Source of the DNA: Diphasiastrum complanatum
Lineage: Eukaryota; Streptophyta; Lycopodiopsida; Lycopodiales; Lycopodiaceae
Assembly: GCA_029204225.1 (NCBI GenBank)
Contig: CM055100.1
Span: forward strand, 10,948,769-11,012,768
Length of the DNA: 64,000 nucleotides
Direction: 5' to 3'
Part shown: piece after piece, positions 1 through 12,900 of the stretch
Position numbering within the stretch: position 1 is the stretch's first letter
Layout: each line of letters begins with the position of its first letter
Position numbers and translations under genes: made by a program
Notes under the pieces: generated by a model
The model's input: only the letters and a program-made list of their open reading frames with translations
Databases searched by the model: none
What the model was told of the DNA's origin: nothing

Positions 1-2010
1 GACCGAAAGTGCCAAAAGCATCCTGGCCCATGTCTCTCTTCCAAACAAATTTTGGGCAAACGACTGTTGCCTATCTACAGAATTGATCCATTACAAAAAC
101 TCTAAATGGAAAAATACCTTGTGAGATATTGACAGGATCAAAACCCTCACTCAAGCACATTCAAATTTCTGGATTCATTGCTTACTCTCAATCCATTTAA
201 GGAAGAAGCTAGACGATACTAGTAGAAAATCGATTTTCATTGGCAATTCTCCAGACCACAAGGCATACAAACTCTACAATCCAAACACACAGAAGTCGTT
301 TATAAGTAGAGATGTCATTTTTGTGGAAGATCAGTTCAATGACCACAAGGGAAAGGCTACATCAGACTCCAATCCCATAGTCGAAACCAACTCCATGATC
401 GAACATCAAAAAATTGATACAGACTCGAACAATGAGCCATATTTTCAACGAGTCTAATCGCATCAGAGGATCGAAGTTCAATCTAGAAGATCAAATCGAT
501 CCAGATAGTCTCCATCTCAATTCATGGATGATCCAACCTATTATTTTGTAGGAACCATGCATTGTATCAGAGGCAATGTCAACTCGAGATGCTAATCAAT
601 GGAACGCTGCTATGGACACAAAATTTGATTCCCTAATTGAAAATCAGACATGGACTATAACAAAGCTGCCAAAGGATCGAAATTCGATTCCATACAAATG
701 GATATTCAAAGTGAAGTATGATGCTGAAGAAGAACTAAATCGATACCAGGCTATGACTGGTGGCCAAAGGTTTTTCACAGATTCTAGATCTAGATTACTC
801 AGAGATCTTCAACCTTGTTGTTAAACATACTTCACTTCGACTACTACTCTCCTTTGCAGCTACAACCGATCTCGAAGTCCATAAAATGGATGTCCAAACA
901 GCCTTTTTGAATGGGACTATTGAAGATGAAATCTACATGTCACAACCAAAGGGATACGAAATCAAGGACAAGGAGCATCTTGTCTATGAAATCCAAAAGG
1001 CTCTGTATGGTCTGAAACAGTCACCAAGAGCCTGGTTTCAAAAGATAAATGTATTTCTAATCGAGAATGGTTTTATTCCAAACTCGGCAGACTCGAATGT
1101 CTATTTCAAGTCTGTGACAATTTGAATATCTTGAAGGATACAAAATGCATGCTAGCCTAGAAATACAAGATGACTGATATGGGTCCATCCCATTACTACT
1201 CAGAATTCAGATTCATCGAAATCGACCCACCAGAAAAATCTACATCAGTCAACAATGATATCTCACTAACGTGTTGGAAAAATATGGAATGACCAACTGC
1301 AAATTGAACTACTTTTCACTTGACCTTGCTCTAAAACTATCGAAGGAACAATGTCCTCAAACTGAAGTAGAAAAAGAGGAAATGAAATAGTATCCATTTC
1401 ACTTCAGTATCGGCTCACTGATGTATGCAATGCTCTGCACTCGACCCGATCTTGCATACTCAGGCAGTTAACTTAGTCAGTTCCTATCGAATCTAGGGAC
1501 GAATCCAAGGCCAATCCATTGGAAAGCACTCATGAAGCTCATGACATATATCCAAGCAACAAATCATCTATGCATTTGTTATGGAGGCAGCCAATCTGCC
1601 AACATTCTTGCAGGTTATACAGATGCAGATTGGACAAGAGATATCAACACCATAAAAGTGACTTATGAATTTGTATTCTTATTTAATCAAGGCCCAATCT
1701 CATGGAACAACCAAAAATAGATCTCAATAGCATTATCATCAGCTGAATCACAAATGCTACCAAGGAGACAATTTTGGCTGATAAATCTACTTGTAGATAT
1801 CGACCTTGCTCAGCTATAGCCAACAACCATATATTGTGCTAATCAAATCACAATTGCACTATCCCTAAATTCGAGATTTCACTCTTGAAGCAAGCACATT
1901 GAAATCAAGTATCACTATCTCAGAGAAAAAGTTTAAGGCAAAGAAATATCATTAGTCTACTACATGATAAATTCTATGGTAGCAGATTACTTCACCAAAG
2001 CATTTTAGAT
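1..2010 (+). pseudogene. Ty1/copia gag-pol fragment, 5'-truncated and decayed
   Basis: Decayed 3' half of a Copia polyprotein. The first ~330 bases read as the end of the integrase and its linker. Reverse transcriptase follows from about 577 to 1120, with the motifs YKWIFKVKY, KMDVQTAFLNG and ALYGLKQSPRAWF. RNase H runs from about 1440 to 2010, with CTRPDLAYS, YTDADW, SKHIEIKYHYLRE and ADYFTKAF. The reading changes frame near 755-765, where one extra base disrupts the usual RLVAKGF motif. Several stop codons lie downstream and the YVDD region is lost. Integrase start, protease and gag would lie left of the window. At about 2010 it ends abruptly against a Copia fragment of opposite orientation, with no LTR. 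Clearly non-functional. Confidence 0.85.
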
Positions 2011-4450
2011 TTCCTCCAAGAAAAATTGTGTAAGCACTTGTGGATTTCCTATCCAACCTATCTCCTGAAAAATCTGAGTTTGAAAAAGCAACCAAAGTTA
2101 GATCTTCTCCTTTGTAAATCAATCCATAGTTTAAGGTAGAAGATACATATCTCAAGATTCTTTTAGCCAACTTCCAATGATATATCTTTGGATCCTGCAC
2201 GTGTTGGTTAAGCTTATGCACACTAAAGCTTAGATCAGGCCTTGTAGATTCCTTTTCAAGGTAACCATTGAGAAAGGCATTAGAAGCATCAAGCTGAAAC
2301 ATCCTTTAATTGTGATAACATGCAAGAGAAATGAGAATTCTTATAGTTACCATTTTTGCAACAGGTGCAAAAGTGTCTTCATAGTCAAGACCTTTGATTT
2401 GAGAGTAGCCTTTGGCACAAAGTCTTGCTTTGAATTTGTTGATGGATCCATCATTATTGTACTTGATCCTGAATACCCACTTACATCCAATGACATGCAT
2501 GTTGTTTGGTGGTTCCACAAACTCTCATGTGTTGTTTGACATCAAGGCTTCGAACTCAAGGGTCAGTGTTTCAACCCATTTCTTGGATTGAAGTGCATCT
2601 TGGACATCTTTAGGCTTTTCATCTGGTATGAAGAATACATGATAGGAAGTTTCACCTTCCACTTGCCTTCCTCCCTCATCATAAGTGAGCCTTCTAGGCT
2701 CGGATCTTTCTCTTGTGGATCTTCTTGGTGTAGGAGCTTGAAGTTGCTCCTCCTCAAGCCTCGGCCTCGCCACTTCTTGAACAACATCAAGATTGATGAT
2801 TGTAGATCCTGCATGAGACTCCTTGATCTTTGCTTCATCCAAGTTAAATTTTTGATCTTCATGAAAGACCACGTCTCTACTTACAACATTCTTGTTAGTA
2901 GAGGGAAGATAAATTTTATACGCTTTCTTAGAAGATGCATATCCAACAAAAATTCCTTTAATAGAACTAGGATCATCCTTCTTTCTAGTCTCTAAAGGTA
3001 CATGCACATAACATAAACATCCAAAGATCCCAAGATGATCTACCTTAGGCTTTTTCTTATGCAACATCTCAAATGGTGTTCTTCCTTCTATTGCAAGATT
3101 AGGAAGTTTATTACAAAGATAATTTGCACATGCAACTGCTTCTTCCCAAAATTCTTTAGGAGAGATGCTTCTAGCCTAATGACTTTTGCACATTCACACA
3201 AAGTTCTGTTTTTTCTTTTAGCAACTCCATTTTGTTGAGGTGTATAAGAACAAGAAAATTATCTTTGTATTCCCTCTTTCTCACAAAAGTCTTTAAATTG
3301 TTAGAGGTATATTCACCACCACTGTCACTTCTCAAAGCTTTTAACTTGAAAGAAAACTGTTTTTCTACATAAGCTTTGAAAGTAAGAAAAACATCATAAA
3401 CCATGGCTTTAGAACATAGCATGTAGATCCAAGAATATCTTGTATAATCATCTACAAAAGAAACAAATCAATTTACTCCTCCTTTGCTTTTGGTTGAAGA
3501 GAAATGAACATCATAGTGCACAAGTTTAAATGGATGTTGTGTTTTGATGCTTGATCTTGGAAAAGGTCTTCTATGTGATTTTGCCAAAACACAAGCTTCA
3601 CAAGATTGAAGCTCCGTTGACAGTGTCTTTGGTAGTCCAACAACTTTTCCTTCCTTGACTATAGATTGCATGGCTTTGAAATTGGGATGTCCCAATTTCT
3701 TATGCCATAGATCCTCCTGATGAACCTTGGTCTCATAAGCAATATCTGAAATGTTAGCACTCTCCCTAGAATCTAGTTTATACAACTTTCCAATCCTAGA
3801 TCCTCTAGCAACCACTTCATTTTCTTTTGAGATTATACATTTGTCAACATGAAACTTGACATCAAATCCACTATCAAATAACTGTCCCTACACTAATGAG
3901 ATTCTTGGTTAGTCTAGGTACATAAAGTACATCATGAAAACAAAAAGATTTTGATGATGATGCATGTAGTGGAATACTACCAATTCCTTTAACTCTACAC
4001 TCTACATCATTAGCAATATAGATTGATCTTTTTGCACCTATATATGACATGAGGCTTGTGAAAGAGTTTCTAGAACTAGACATATGGGAGCTTACCCCAC
4101 TATCTATTCACCAGATTTTTTCATTCTTGAAAGGAAAAGATGAAAAACTAGACATCATTAAAGAATCCTCTCTTCTACTCTCAATACCCTCACACTCTTC
4201 CTCATTAGTAAAGTTAGCTTGCTTGGATTGGTTCCTCTTCATGAAACAATTTAATGCATAGTGGCCCTTCTTTCCACAAAGAAACATTTGATCTCTGATA
4301 GCTTCTTCTTGCCACTGGATGTTGCAGCTTGTGAGGATTGATCATCACTTCTTTCTTTGGCTTTGTCCTTCTTGAAGTGTTGTTGACCTTTGCCCTTGCC
4401 TCTTGACTTGTCCTTGGTGAAGAATCAAAAGTTTGTCTTTTGTTCAAAAG
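2011..4450 (-). pseudogene. Ty1/copia gag-pol fragment, truncated at both ends
   Basis: Read on the minus strand from 4450 down, this has the end of gag with a good zinc knuckle (CFFCGKKGHYALNC, near 4246-4290). The protease motif IDSGVSSHM is preceded by an in-frame stop. The integrase HHCC region reads LWHKKLGHPNF...CEACVLAKSH near 3600-3700. The integrase core includes LRSDSGGEY, and the linker lies at 2525-3067. The reverse transcriptase start reads [12 protein letters not shown]. After LDASNAFLNGYLEKE the sequence jumps directly to TRPDLSFSVHKLNQ of RNase H, so an internal deletion removed YVDD. RNase H ends at DRKSTSAYTIFLGGN. Frameshifts and stops are present and no LTR remains on either side. 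Confidence 0.85.
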
Positions 4451-5011
4451 TCTCTATGTAAAACTGCATGCATGGATATTGCATGTACTGCATGTCAACT
4501 CATGTGTGTAGATCATGTAAATTACTTTGCATGTTGCATGAACTAATTGCATATTGCATGCATGCACTCTGAATGACTATGCATGTTATTTAAACTTTTG
4601 CGTGACATCATAAATGAATCTATCTAGCTCAAACTTGACCTATTCTAAGAAGATTATGTGCTCAGTTCACATACCTCTATGTAGAATAAAATATACAAAG
4701 GAAATAAGGTGAGCATAGCCCTCAAAGTCAAGATAGGAAGATATTTTTTACCATTCTTCACAAGGGAGAGCTCATTTCTCAAGAGGAGATGATGGAGCAC
4801 TCAAATCTTAATTCCATGGATGATGAATCTTATGTTCACATCAAGAATGGTGTTTCTTATGTTATTATAACATGCAAAGTCTTGCCAATTTTGATGTGCC
4901 TAATTCTCAAGATCTTGGTAACATGATGTTGGATCTTTGTGATCCTTATGAGTAAAAAAAGACTCTTAATTTACTCATGGAATTGCAACTATTTTCAAGG
5001 AGGAGGAGCTT
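4451..5011. other. Intergenic stretch with CATGCA-rich segment
   Basis: I see no gene. Bases 4460-4600 hold a dense cluster of GCATG/CATGCA words. The rest is AT-rich with short open stretches I cannot assign. It ends at the LTR boundary at 5012. Confidence 0.5.
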
Positions 5012-5653
5012 TGTGAAAGAACTCAGATAATTGATGATCCAAATCCATAAAGGATCTTTGGTTACAAAACAAATTACTCCACCAATCTTGCCAATGTAGA
5101 AAAAATCAGCATCTACACACAAAATTGAATGCTAACTCTAATAGAACTTAATCAAACATGATCAAAACGTAGATAGAAGCTACTGTCCGAAAAACAACAG
5201 TACCCTACTGTATTTCACACGAGTGAATCTAAAAATAACAAATATAGATCATTCTACACATAGAATTGCAAGATATCACAAGTATAGTGCACCAATTGAT
5301 AGTAGAACCCAAGAGAACTACGTATAAGCATGAAATGAGATAGAGAGAAGATTTGCTTCTCCAAGAGTTACATCCTTTTATAACAGGTCCAAATCCTATT
5401 TGGCCACTTGGCTTTTTTTCCAAAATATAAACCCTATCATTTTTGGGTCTAGATTCAATGTACCCAACATTCAAATTTGAATCTAATCAAACTCGACTTC
5501 TAACTTTTTCTCTATTTCCATATAGGTAATTGAAATGCATTTACGACTAGTATAACTTTGAAAATTCAAACTCTAAGTCTAAAATAAAGTTGGCCTCAAT
5601 TTGCCAAATATAAAAATGTAGCAAATATGATTCAACTAGTTGAATCCTTCACA
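5012..5653 (-). repeat. Family A 3' LTR
   Basis: It starts TGTGAAGG and ends TTTCACA on the minus strand. A purine-rich tract, GAAGAGAAAA, lies just upstream at 5654-5663. It aligns along its length with the better preserved LTRs at 22817-23469 and 27371-28024. The palindrome CACACGTGTG of those copies is mutated here to CACACGAGTG. Confidence 0.85.
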
Positions 5654-5754
5654 TTTTCTCTTCAACTAGTTTTAGCATAGACTTTGATAACACTCCAAGT
5701 GATGTCCTATGTCATTTCTAGCAAACCTTTAATAAAGTGAATGATTATACTCAC

Positions 5755-8490
5755 TCATAACAAAGTCTTTAGAGAGTTAAAAAGTGTTAAGCTTAGCATA
5801 CCAATCATTAATGCTTGCTTAAGGCCATACAAACTCTTTTGTAGTAGACACACATGATTTGGCTTTGTTGACGACATGTAGCTCTCGGGTTGTTCCATGT
5901 ACACTTCCTCTTCTAGATCACCATTCAAGAATGCATTTTTAATGTCCATTTGCCATAGATCCCATCCATAAAGTGTAGCAAGTGAGATGATGACTCGAAT
6001 GCTTACCATTTTTTGCCATGGGTGCAAAGGTCTCATCATAGTCAATCCCTTATTCTTGAGCATGTCCTTTTTCCACTAACCTTGTCTTGTACTTGTTGAT
6101 AAATCCATCTTGATTTGTCTTCACCTTGAAGATGCATTTGCATCCAATAGTTTTCTTGTCCTTGGGTAACTCCACCAATCTCCATATTTCATTCTTCATA
6201 AGAGCTTGATACTCAAGATCCATTGCTTGGATCCACTCCTCTTCTTTCCTTGATTCATCCACAATTGTAGGTTCATCAAAAGAGGTTAGGAAAACAACAT
6301 AATTTCTAGAAACTACTTGCTTATCCACATGTGAGCCTTGAAGGTACCTGTCTTTTCCTTGATGTTCTCCTTGGCTTTTGACTTGATGAAGGTCCATTAT
6401 CATCACCATCTAAAGTAGGATCCTTTACATCAACATCAAGAATGTTAGATCCATCCACATCATCATCAATAGTACTTGAAGACACTTTTGGAATGTTCCT
6501 CTTATCAAAAATGACATCTCTACCAGCAATCACTTTGTTAGTAGTAGGAATGTAAACCTTGTAGGCTTTACTCACCTCACTATATCCAACAAAAAAACCT
6601 TTTCTTGAAGATGGATCCTCCTTGGTCCTATCATCAAGAGTAATGTTGACATAGCATGTGCATCCAAAAGTTCTTAGAAAGTTGACACTCGGCCTCCTCT
6701 TGAATAGCATCTCAAAAGGCGTCCTTCCATCCAAAATAGCACTCGACCACCTATTGCACAAGAAATTGGCATACAACAAAGCTTGATCCCAAAATGGTTG
6801 ATCAAGATTAGCACTTAATCTCATGGCTTTAGCATTTTCACATAAAGTCCCATTCCTCCTTTCAGCCACTCCATTTTGTTGTGGGGTCCTTGGTGTTGTA
6901 TACTCTCTCTTGATCCCATGCTCATCACAGAAGGCCTTGAACTTTGTAGATTTGTACTCACCACCATTGTCACTTCTTAAGCACTTGATCCTTGTGGAAA
7001 ATTAATTTTCCCTTGCATTCTTGAACTTAAAAAAGACATCATGCACATCATCTTTGATCTTTAGTAGATAGATCCAACAAAATCTACTAAAATTATCAAT
7101 GAAAGTTACATACATCTTAGCTCCACTATTGCTAATTGTAATAATTCCATGAATATACGAATGCACAAGTTGAAAAGACTTTGTAGATCTAGATGAATAT
7201 CTAGTATAAGGTAGTCTATGTGACTTAGACAAAGCACAAGACTCACAAACATGATTGATGCCACTTAAGAAACTTGGAATACCTATCACAATCTTCTTTT
7301 TAGCCATTACCTCCAATGACTTGAAGTTGAGGTGTCTCATCCTTTATGCCAAACTCTTGAATAAGTATTTGCTCTCTTGCAATACATCCAACTTGGTCAG
7401 CAATAACACAAGCATCTAGTTTGAACAAATTCCCTTGTCTTTTACCTTTTCCAATCAAGACATCCTTCCTTTTGATCATACAAGCATCTCCATCAAACTC
7501 AACCTTGAGGCCTTTATTTAGCAATTGACTCACACTAAGCAAATTCTTGGTAATAGATGGAATAAACAAGACATCCTCCAAATGAACATTCCTATTTGTA
7601 GAGAGAGAAATAGAAATTGTGCCAATCCCTTTGATTGTACACTCACCATCATTGGCCGTGTAGATTACCCTCTTGTCATCTCCATATGCCAACAAAGAAG
7701 TGAAGTACTCTTTGTGAAAAGTCATGTGTGAACTTGCTGCACTATCAATCCACCATGGATCTTGCTTGTCTCCTTGATCTCTCTTCTTCTTGTGGCACTC
7801 ACTTGCAAAGTGTCCTTTGATGACACAATAGAAGCACTTGAGATTTGATCAATTCTTCTTTTTGCCATTTGAATAAGCCTCCCCTTGATCTTGCCTTTTA
7901 GACCACTTACTTTTGCTTTTGCCCTTTGTGAATATAGCCTCCTCTTGAAGTGTCAATGTAGATCCACCTCTTGTTTGAAGCCTATATTCTTTTGAAGATC
8001 AACCAAAAATAGCAAGTTCTTTTGGATAGCCAAACTTTGAACAATGTTAGAATGAGCATCCAACAAACCATCAAGAATCACTCGAACAAGCTCTCCTTCC
8101 TTAATGCTCTCATCAATGCAAGCTAACTCATCATTCAATGCACTCTCAAAACAAAAGTAAAAGATTTGCCTTCTTAGAGTCAACACTCTAGACTTGGACT
8201 CATAAAGCAACTTCAATAAATCCCAAGCATCCTTAGATGAAGTACTCTTACCAACTTCCTTGAGAAGCTCATTGGTAACATTCATCTTGATCATGTGTAG
8301 AGGCCCTTTTGGCCCTCTTATCATACCTCAATTGTTCTTGTTGTATTGCTGGTCTCTCCTCCAAACCTACAAAAATATCCAAAACATCATTCATCTCAAG
8401 AAGTGATTCCATCATCACTTTCCATAATGAATAGTTACTTGAGGTAAGCCTATCATTGGCTTCCAACATGACTCAACTTGATGTTGTCAT
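5755..8490 (-). pseudogene. Family A gag-pol, decayed
   Basis: The gag start lies at about 8490, with a TGA at the sixth codon before VMLEANDRLTSSNYSLWK. The gag body follows at 7953-8469, and the zinc knuckle CFYCVIKGHFASEC is intact near 7800-7850. The protease motif reads WWIDSAASSHM, where the usual DSGA has lost its glycine. GAG-pre-integrase and integrase core occupy about 6850-7340, the integrase end and linker 6321-6869, and the start of reverse transcriptase 5755-6409 (MDIKNAFLNG, SLYGLKQA). After SLYGLKQA the frame runs into unrelated sequence, so YVDD and RNase H are missing. Frameshifts and stops occur throughout. This copy shows what family A pol once contained, which helps in reading the derivative at 22.8-28.0 kb. 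Confidence 0.85.
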
Positions 8491-9106
8491 GTAGCAATGA
8501 CCTGATCTTCTCTTTCAACCTATTTCAATGCACAAAGCACTCCTTTGAACAATAAAAAATGTTTTCAAAGATAAATCACAAAAAATTGAAACTACTGAAT
8601 TCTCTTCTAGCACTTATACCAAGCAAATCAACACATAGAATCATGAAATCTTGATGAAACTATGATCTATCCTCAATCTAATGACTCTTGACACTTCTTA
8701 AGATTGAAACACACTCAAATGAAGTCTAGCAACCTCACTATCTAGAGATCCAATCAAAATTAGGGTCTTGACAAAATCATAAAAAACTGGATGTTTCAAG
8801 ATCTACATGCAAATGTTAAAAATTTGATATGCAATCTATTAGCCACCACTTAGGCTGACCTATGATCCAAAAATTGGCCAAATCCAACATATGAATTCAA
8901 AAGTCAAAATTGATCAAGTTTATAAACTTATATAGGGTTTCGATCTACAAAAGATCCAATTTACAAATGCAAGAAACTCGACTTTGGTGTAGAATCCTCT
9001 CTAGCATGCTCTAGCCTTGATATCTTCACCAAATCATTAATGGATATAATTTTCTCCTTCATAACTTGAAACACAAGCTCTGATGAAAGAATTCAGATCA
9101 TTGATC

Positions 9107-9270
9107 ATTCATGCAAGCCAATTGGAAGTTGTCCATGCCAGAAACCTTGACTCCCAAGAACTTTCCAGCATGGCTGCACGATAGTATAACCTTGCGATCG
9201 GCAACTGGTCTTGGACTTTATCGGGTGCCATCAGAAGATTTGGATTAAATGCCAATGAAGGTAGGCAATC
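9107..9270 (-). pseudogene. Distal part of a shared unknown module (split by element B)
   Basis: Continuation of the segment that resumes at 15426, interrupted by the family B insertion. It matches 61078-61200 on the minus strand, including the reading W(D)SW/GGSWESR followed by a degraded LYYRAV-like stretch. Joining the flanks through the CAATC duplication restores the same order as at 61.2 kb. I do not recognise the protein. Confidence 0.6.
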
Positions 9271-9952
9271 TGTAAAAATTACAGCAAATAAGGATCCTAA
9301 AACACTTGAAATGATGAGGGAAACAATAGATTATGATTTCATAAGATTAGCACAAGTTGAACCATCAAAATCCATCAAAAATCTATGCTTGAACCTCACT
9401 AAATGGCCCAAATCCTTGAAGAAGGCTTCACACGTGTGAAAGTACGGCCTCCCACAGTCTGAGTACTGTACACCAGACCTACATTCAATCCTATAATCAT
9501 TAGTAATCACAAATACTCAAACAATTATGAACATAGAGAGCAATTGCACCATTATGAGAGAAAAATCATGAAATTGCTTGATTGATTTTGGTGAGATATC
9601 ATCACCTATATATACATGATCCATCACGGTTTTGGGCAGGTATGAGTAGCCCTAAACCTATCCCTAATGCTAATTTTGGTGGATCTTTCATCCCTACCAA
9701 GTTAGGGTTGGAATCTTGGAGATCCCTCAACAATGCAAAAATTACCAAAAATAGCTCCTATTTTTTCTCCCTTGTATCTAAGCATAATTTGGACTCATTC
9801 CAAAGGTTCTAACACTTAGGTCTACTTGAGAACATCCTTATGAATGGAATCCTATGCTATTTGGCACGTGTGACAAGCCACATCATGACCATCTAACTAT
9901 TTACAAGTCATATGACCAAAACTAGTCAAGCTAGAATTGTGAATTTTTAACA
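9271..9952 (-). repeat. Family B 3' LTR
   Basis: 682 bases, the left LTR and therefore the 3' LTR of this minus-strand element. It contains TATATATA at 9607-9614 and the 14-base palindrome TTCACACGTGTGAA at 9427-9440. Confidence 0.95.
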
Positions 9953-9965
9953 CTCCTCCTCACTA
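9953..9965 (-). other. Polypurine tract of element B
   Basis: On the minus strand AGTGAGGAGGAG directly precedes the TGTTAAAA start of the 3' LTR. This is the expected site for priming plus-strand DNA synthesis. Confidence 0.85.
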
Positions 9966-9966
9966 T

Positions 9967-12900
9967 CTAGCTTGGTTCAATCATTGCTTTACTAATCACT
10001 CCAAGTGATGATCTGAAATTCATAAAAGGTGTCTTTTGAAGTGGTTTAGTAAGTAGATCAGCTACACATTCATTGCTTGGAACATGCTCCAAAGCAATCT
10101 CCTTGGCTTGCACCATTTCTCTCACAAAGTGGCATATCTCAATGTGCTTAGATCTTGCATGGAAGATTGGGTTAGATGCAAGGTGTTGGGCTGATATATT
10201 GTCATTGTAGATGATTGGTGCCTCCTCTGAATCCATGATCTTTAGTTCCACCAATAATCTCTTGATCCAAAGTACCTCCTTTGTAGTGGTTGTCAAAGCT
10301 TTGTACTCGGCCTCGGTTGAAGATAGAGATATAGTTTCTTGCTTTTTTGAAAGCCATGAAACCACACCTTCTCCTATGAAAGTTGAATAGGCACTTGTTG
10401 ATTTCCTATCCCTCTTGTCCCCTGCAAAATCTGAATCACTAAATGCATGAAGGTTAATCACATCTCCTCTATATAGAATCCCAAAATCCAATGTACCCGA
10501 GATGTATCTTAGAATCCTCTTAGCCTTTTTCCAATGGATATTCAATGGCTTTTGCATGGATTGGCTCAACCTACATACACTAAAGCTAAGATCTGGTCTA
10601 GTTATAGTGATCCACATTAAGGAACCTATAAGTTGCCTAAACAAAGTGATGTCCATGAAGGATCTTTCATCATCTTCATTTGGCACTTCTACATCTTGCT
10701 CCATTGGTGTGTCAACACTTTTGCATACTTCCATCTTAAACTTCTTCAAAAGACTTTGAGCATAGTTTACTTGACTTATAAAGATAAAATCAGACCCTCT
10801 AAGTACTTCTATGCCTAAGATGAAGTGAAGACACCCTAGATCTACCATCTTGAACTCTAAGGATAGATCTATCTTGATTTTTTCAATATCATCAACACTA
10901 TTTCCACTAATGATGATGTCATCTACATAAATGAGTAAAAGTACAATACCAACATCATCAAACTTAATGTAAAGAGTGGGATCATATTCACTTTGAACAA
11001 AAGAAAGTGAAATAAGATAGCAATGTAGTCTTGAATTCCAAGATCTCGAGGCTTGCTTCAAGCCATAGATGCTTCTTTGGAGATGGCATACTTTGTTCTC
11101 CATTCCATGCTTGATGAACCCTTGTGGCTGCTCCATATAGATATCCTCTTCCAAAAAACCATTCAAGAAAGCATTAGAGACATCCATTTGACATAGAGTC
11201 CATCCAAAATGTGATGCAAGTGCAATGATTAGTCTTATTGTGACCATCTTGGCCACGGGTGCAAAAGTTTCCTCATAGTCTATCCCTCTCTCTTGAGCAT
11301 AACCTTTTGCAACTAATCTTGCTTTATGTTTGTTAACACTCCCATTTGCATTCAACTTAAGCTTGAAGACCCACTTGTATCCTATTACATTCCTTTGAGG
11401 TCTCTCAACAAGCAACCAAGTTTCATTCTCAATCAAGGCATCATACTCATCCAACATAGCTTTATACCATTCTTTGGAGTTCAATGCATCTTCAACATTA
11501 CATGGTTCTTCAAAACTAGATAAAGCATAAGAAGTGGATGAGATACCCTCAACTTGCTGTCCTTTTCCTTGATATGTGAGCCTTGATGGGTCCACTTTTG
11601 CCCTTGAAGATCTCCTTGGTGTGATAGGTGGGTTTGGTGCTTGCTCCTCCATGAGCTCCTCCTCAAAACCAAGATCTTGCTCCTCGGCCATCTTCTTCTT
11701 GATTGTTGGAGCACTTGAGACTTCTTTAAGCATATGCATATGATGTTCATCAAAGATGACATCCCTTGAAACAACAAATTTGTTCAAGGATGGGAGATAG
11801 ACTTTGTAGCCCTTGCTTGAGCTTGCATATCCAAGCATGATCCCTCTTGTGGAAGATGGATCCTCCTTGGTTCTTGTTTCCAATGGCACATGCACATAAC
11901 ATATACACCCAAAAACTTTCAAGTGATAAAGATTGGGTTTCTTTCCATACAAGATCTCATAAGGAGTTTTGCCTTCAATGGCTTTGCAAGACACCCTATT
12001 CATCAAGTAGTTTGCACATACAAGAGACTCACCCCAAAAGGATTTGGGCAAACAAGCATCTAATCTTAAAGCCTTAGAACATTCACATAATGTTATATTC
12101 CTTCTTTCAGCAACTCCATTTTGTTGAGGAGTGTAAGGACAAGAAGTCTCTTTCTTGATCCCTTCCTCCTCACAAAAGGCCTTGAACTCATTGGAGATGA
12201 ATTCTCCACCATTGTCACTTCTAAGAATCTTGATGCTATGATTATGATGCTTTTCCACAAACAACTTGAACTTTACAAAAGTATCAAATACTTGAGACTT
12301 GAAGGAAAGTAAGAACACCCAACAATATCTTGAGTAGTCATCAATGAAGGTTAAAAACATGGATGAACCTCCATTAGATTTGGTGCTAGCAATGTGCACA
12401 TCCGAGTGTATGAGTTCAAGAGGATGAGATGACTTTGTGATGGAGTTAGGAAACACCTTCTTATGTGCCTTGGATAAGGCACAAGCTTCACAAACCTTGT
12501 CTTCCTTCCCAATAGACCTTGGTAGGCCTAAAGCATACTCCTCCTTGATCATAGCCTCCATGGAACCCGAGTTGACATGTCCAAGTCTTTTGTGCCATAA
12601 AGTAAAGGTAGATATCTTGCTCTTCTCGGCCAACATGACAACATTAGTATCCACAAATGCATCCAGCTTATAAAGTTTGCCAAGTCTAGTGCCCTTAGCC
12701 ACTATCTTACCCTTCTTCTTGATGAAACATTCATTTGAAGCAAAGTCAACATTGAAACCATTGTCTACCATTTGGCCAACACTTAGTAGATTCTTTGTTA
12801 TTGTAGGAATGTACAAAACACCTTCTATGTTGATCTTTTTGGAAGATCCTAAGCAAAGGGGAATGCTACCAACTCCTTCAATCTTACAAGCTTCATCATT

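Larger units (their letters stand above)
5012..9106 (-). mobile_element. Copia family A, degraded copy 1
   Basis: Minus-strand element with a 3' LTR (5012-5653), decayed gag-pol (5755-8490), a leader (8491-9084) and only about 22 bases of the 5' LTR (9085-9106). The leader start, near 9073-9084, still shows ATCAGAGCTTGT from the primer-binding site. The first bases of that site and the last bases of the LTR are deleted. Sequence right of 9106 is Ty3-like, so the 5' LTR was lost through a truncation or recombination junction. The same LTR family occurs at 22817, 27371, 45594, 54891 and 56497. Confidence 0.8.

Noticed and set aside
752-770. ATGACTGGTGGCCAAAGG resembles the T7 epitope-tag coding sequence.
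   Set aside because: It aligns with the Copia RT motif RLVAKGF carrying one extra base. The surroundings are native pol, so this is coincidence and not vector.
9582-9812. A 76-residue frame occurring identically at 15055-15285 and nearly so at 57951-58181.
   Set aside because: It lies inside the LTRs of family B, antisense to the element, and is shared because the LTRs are copies.
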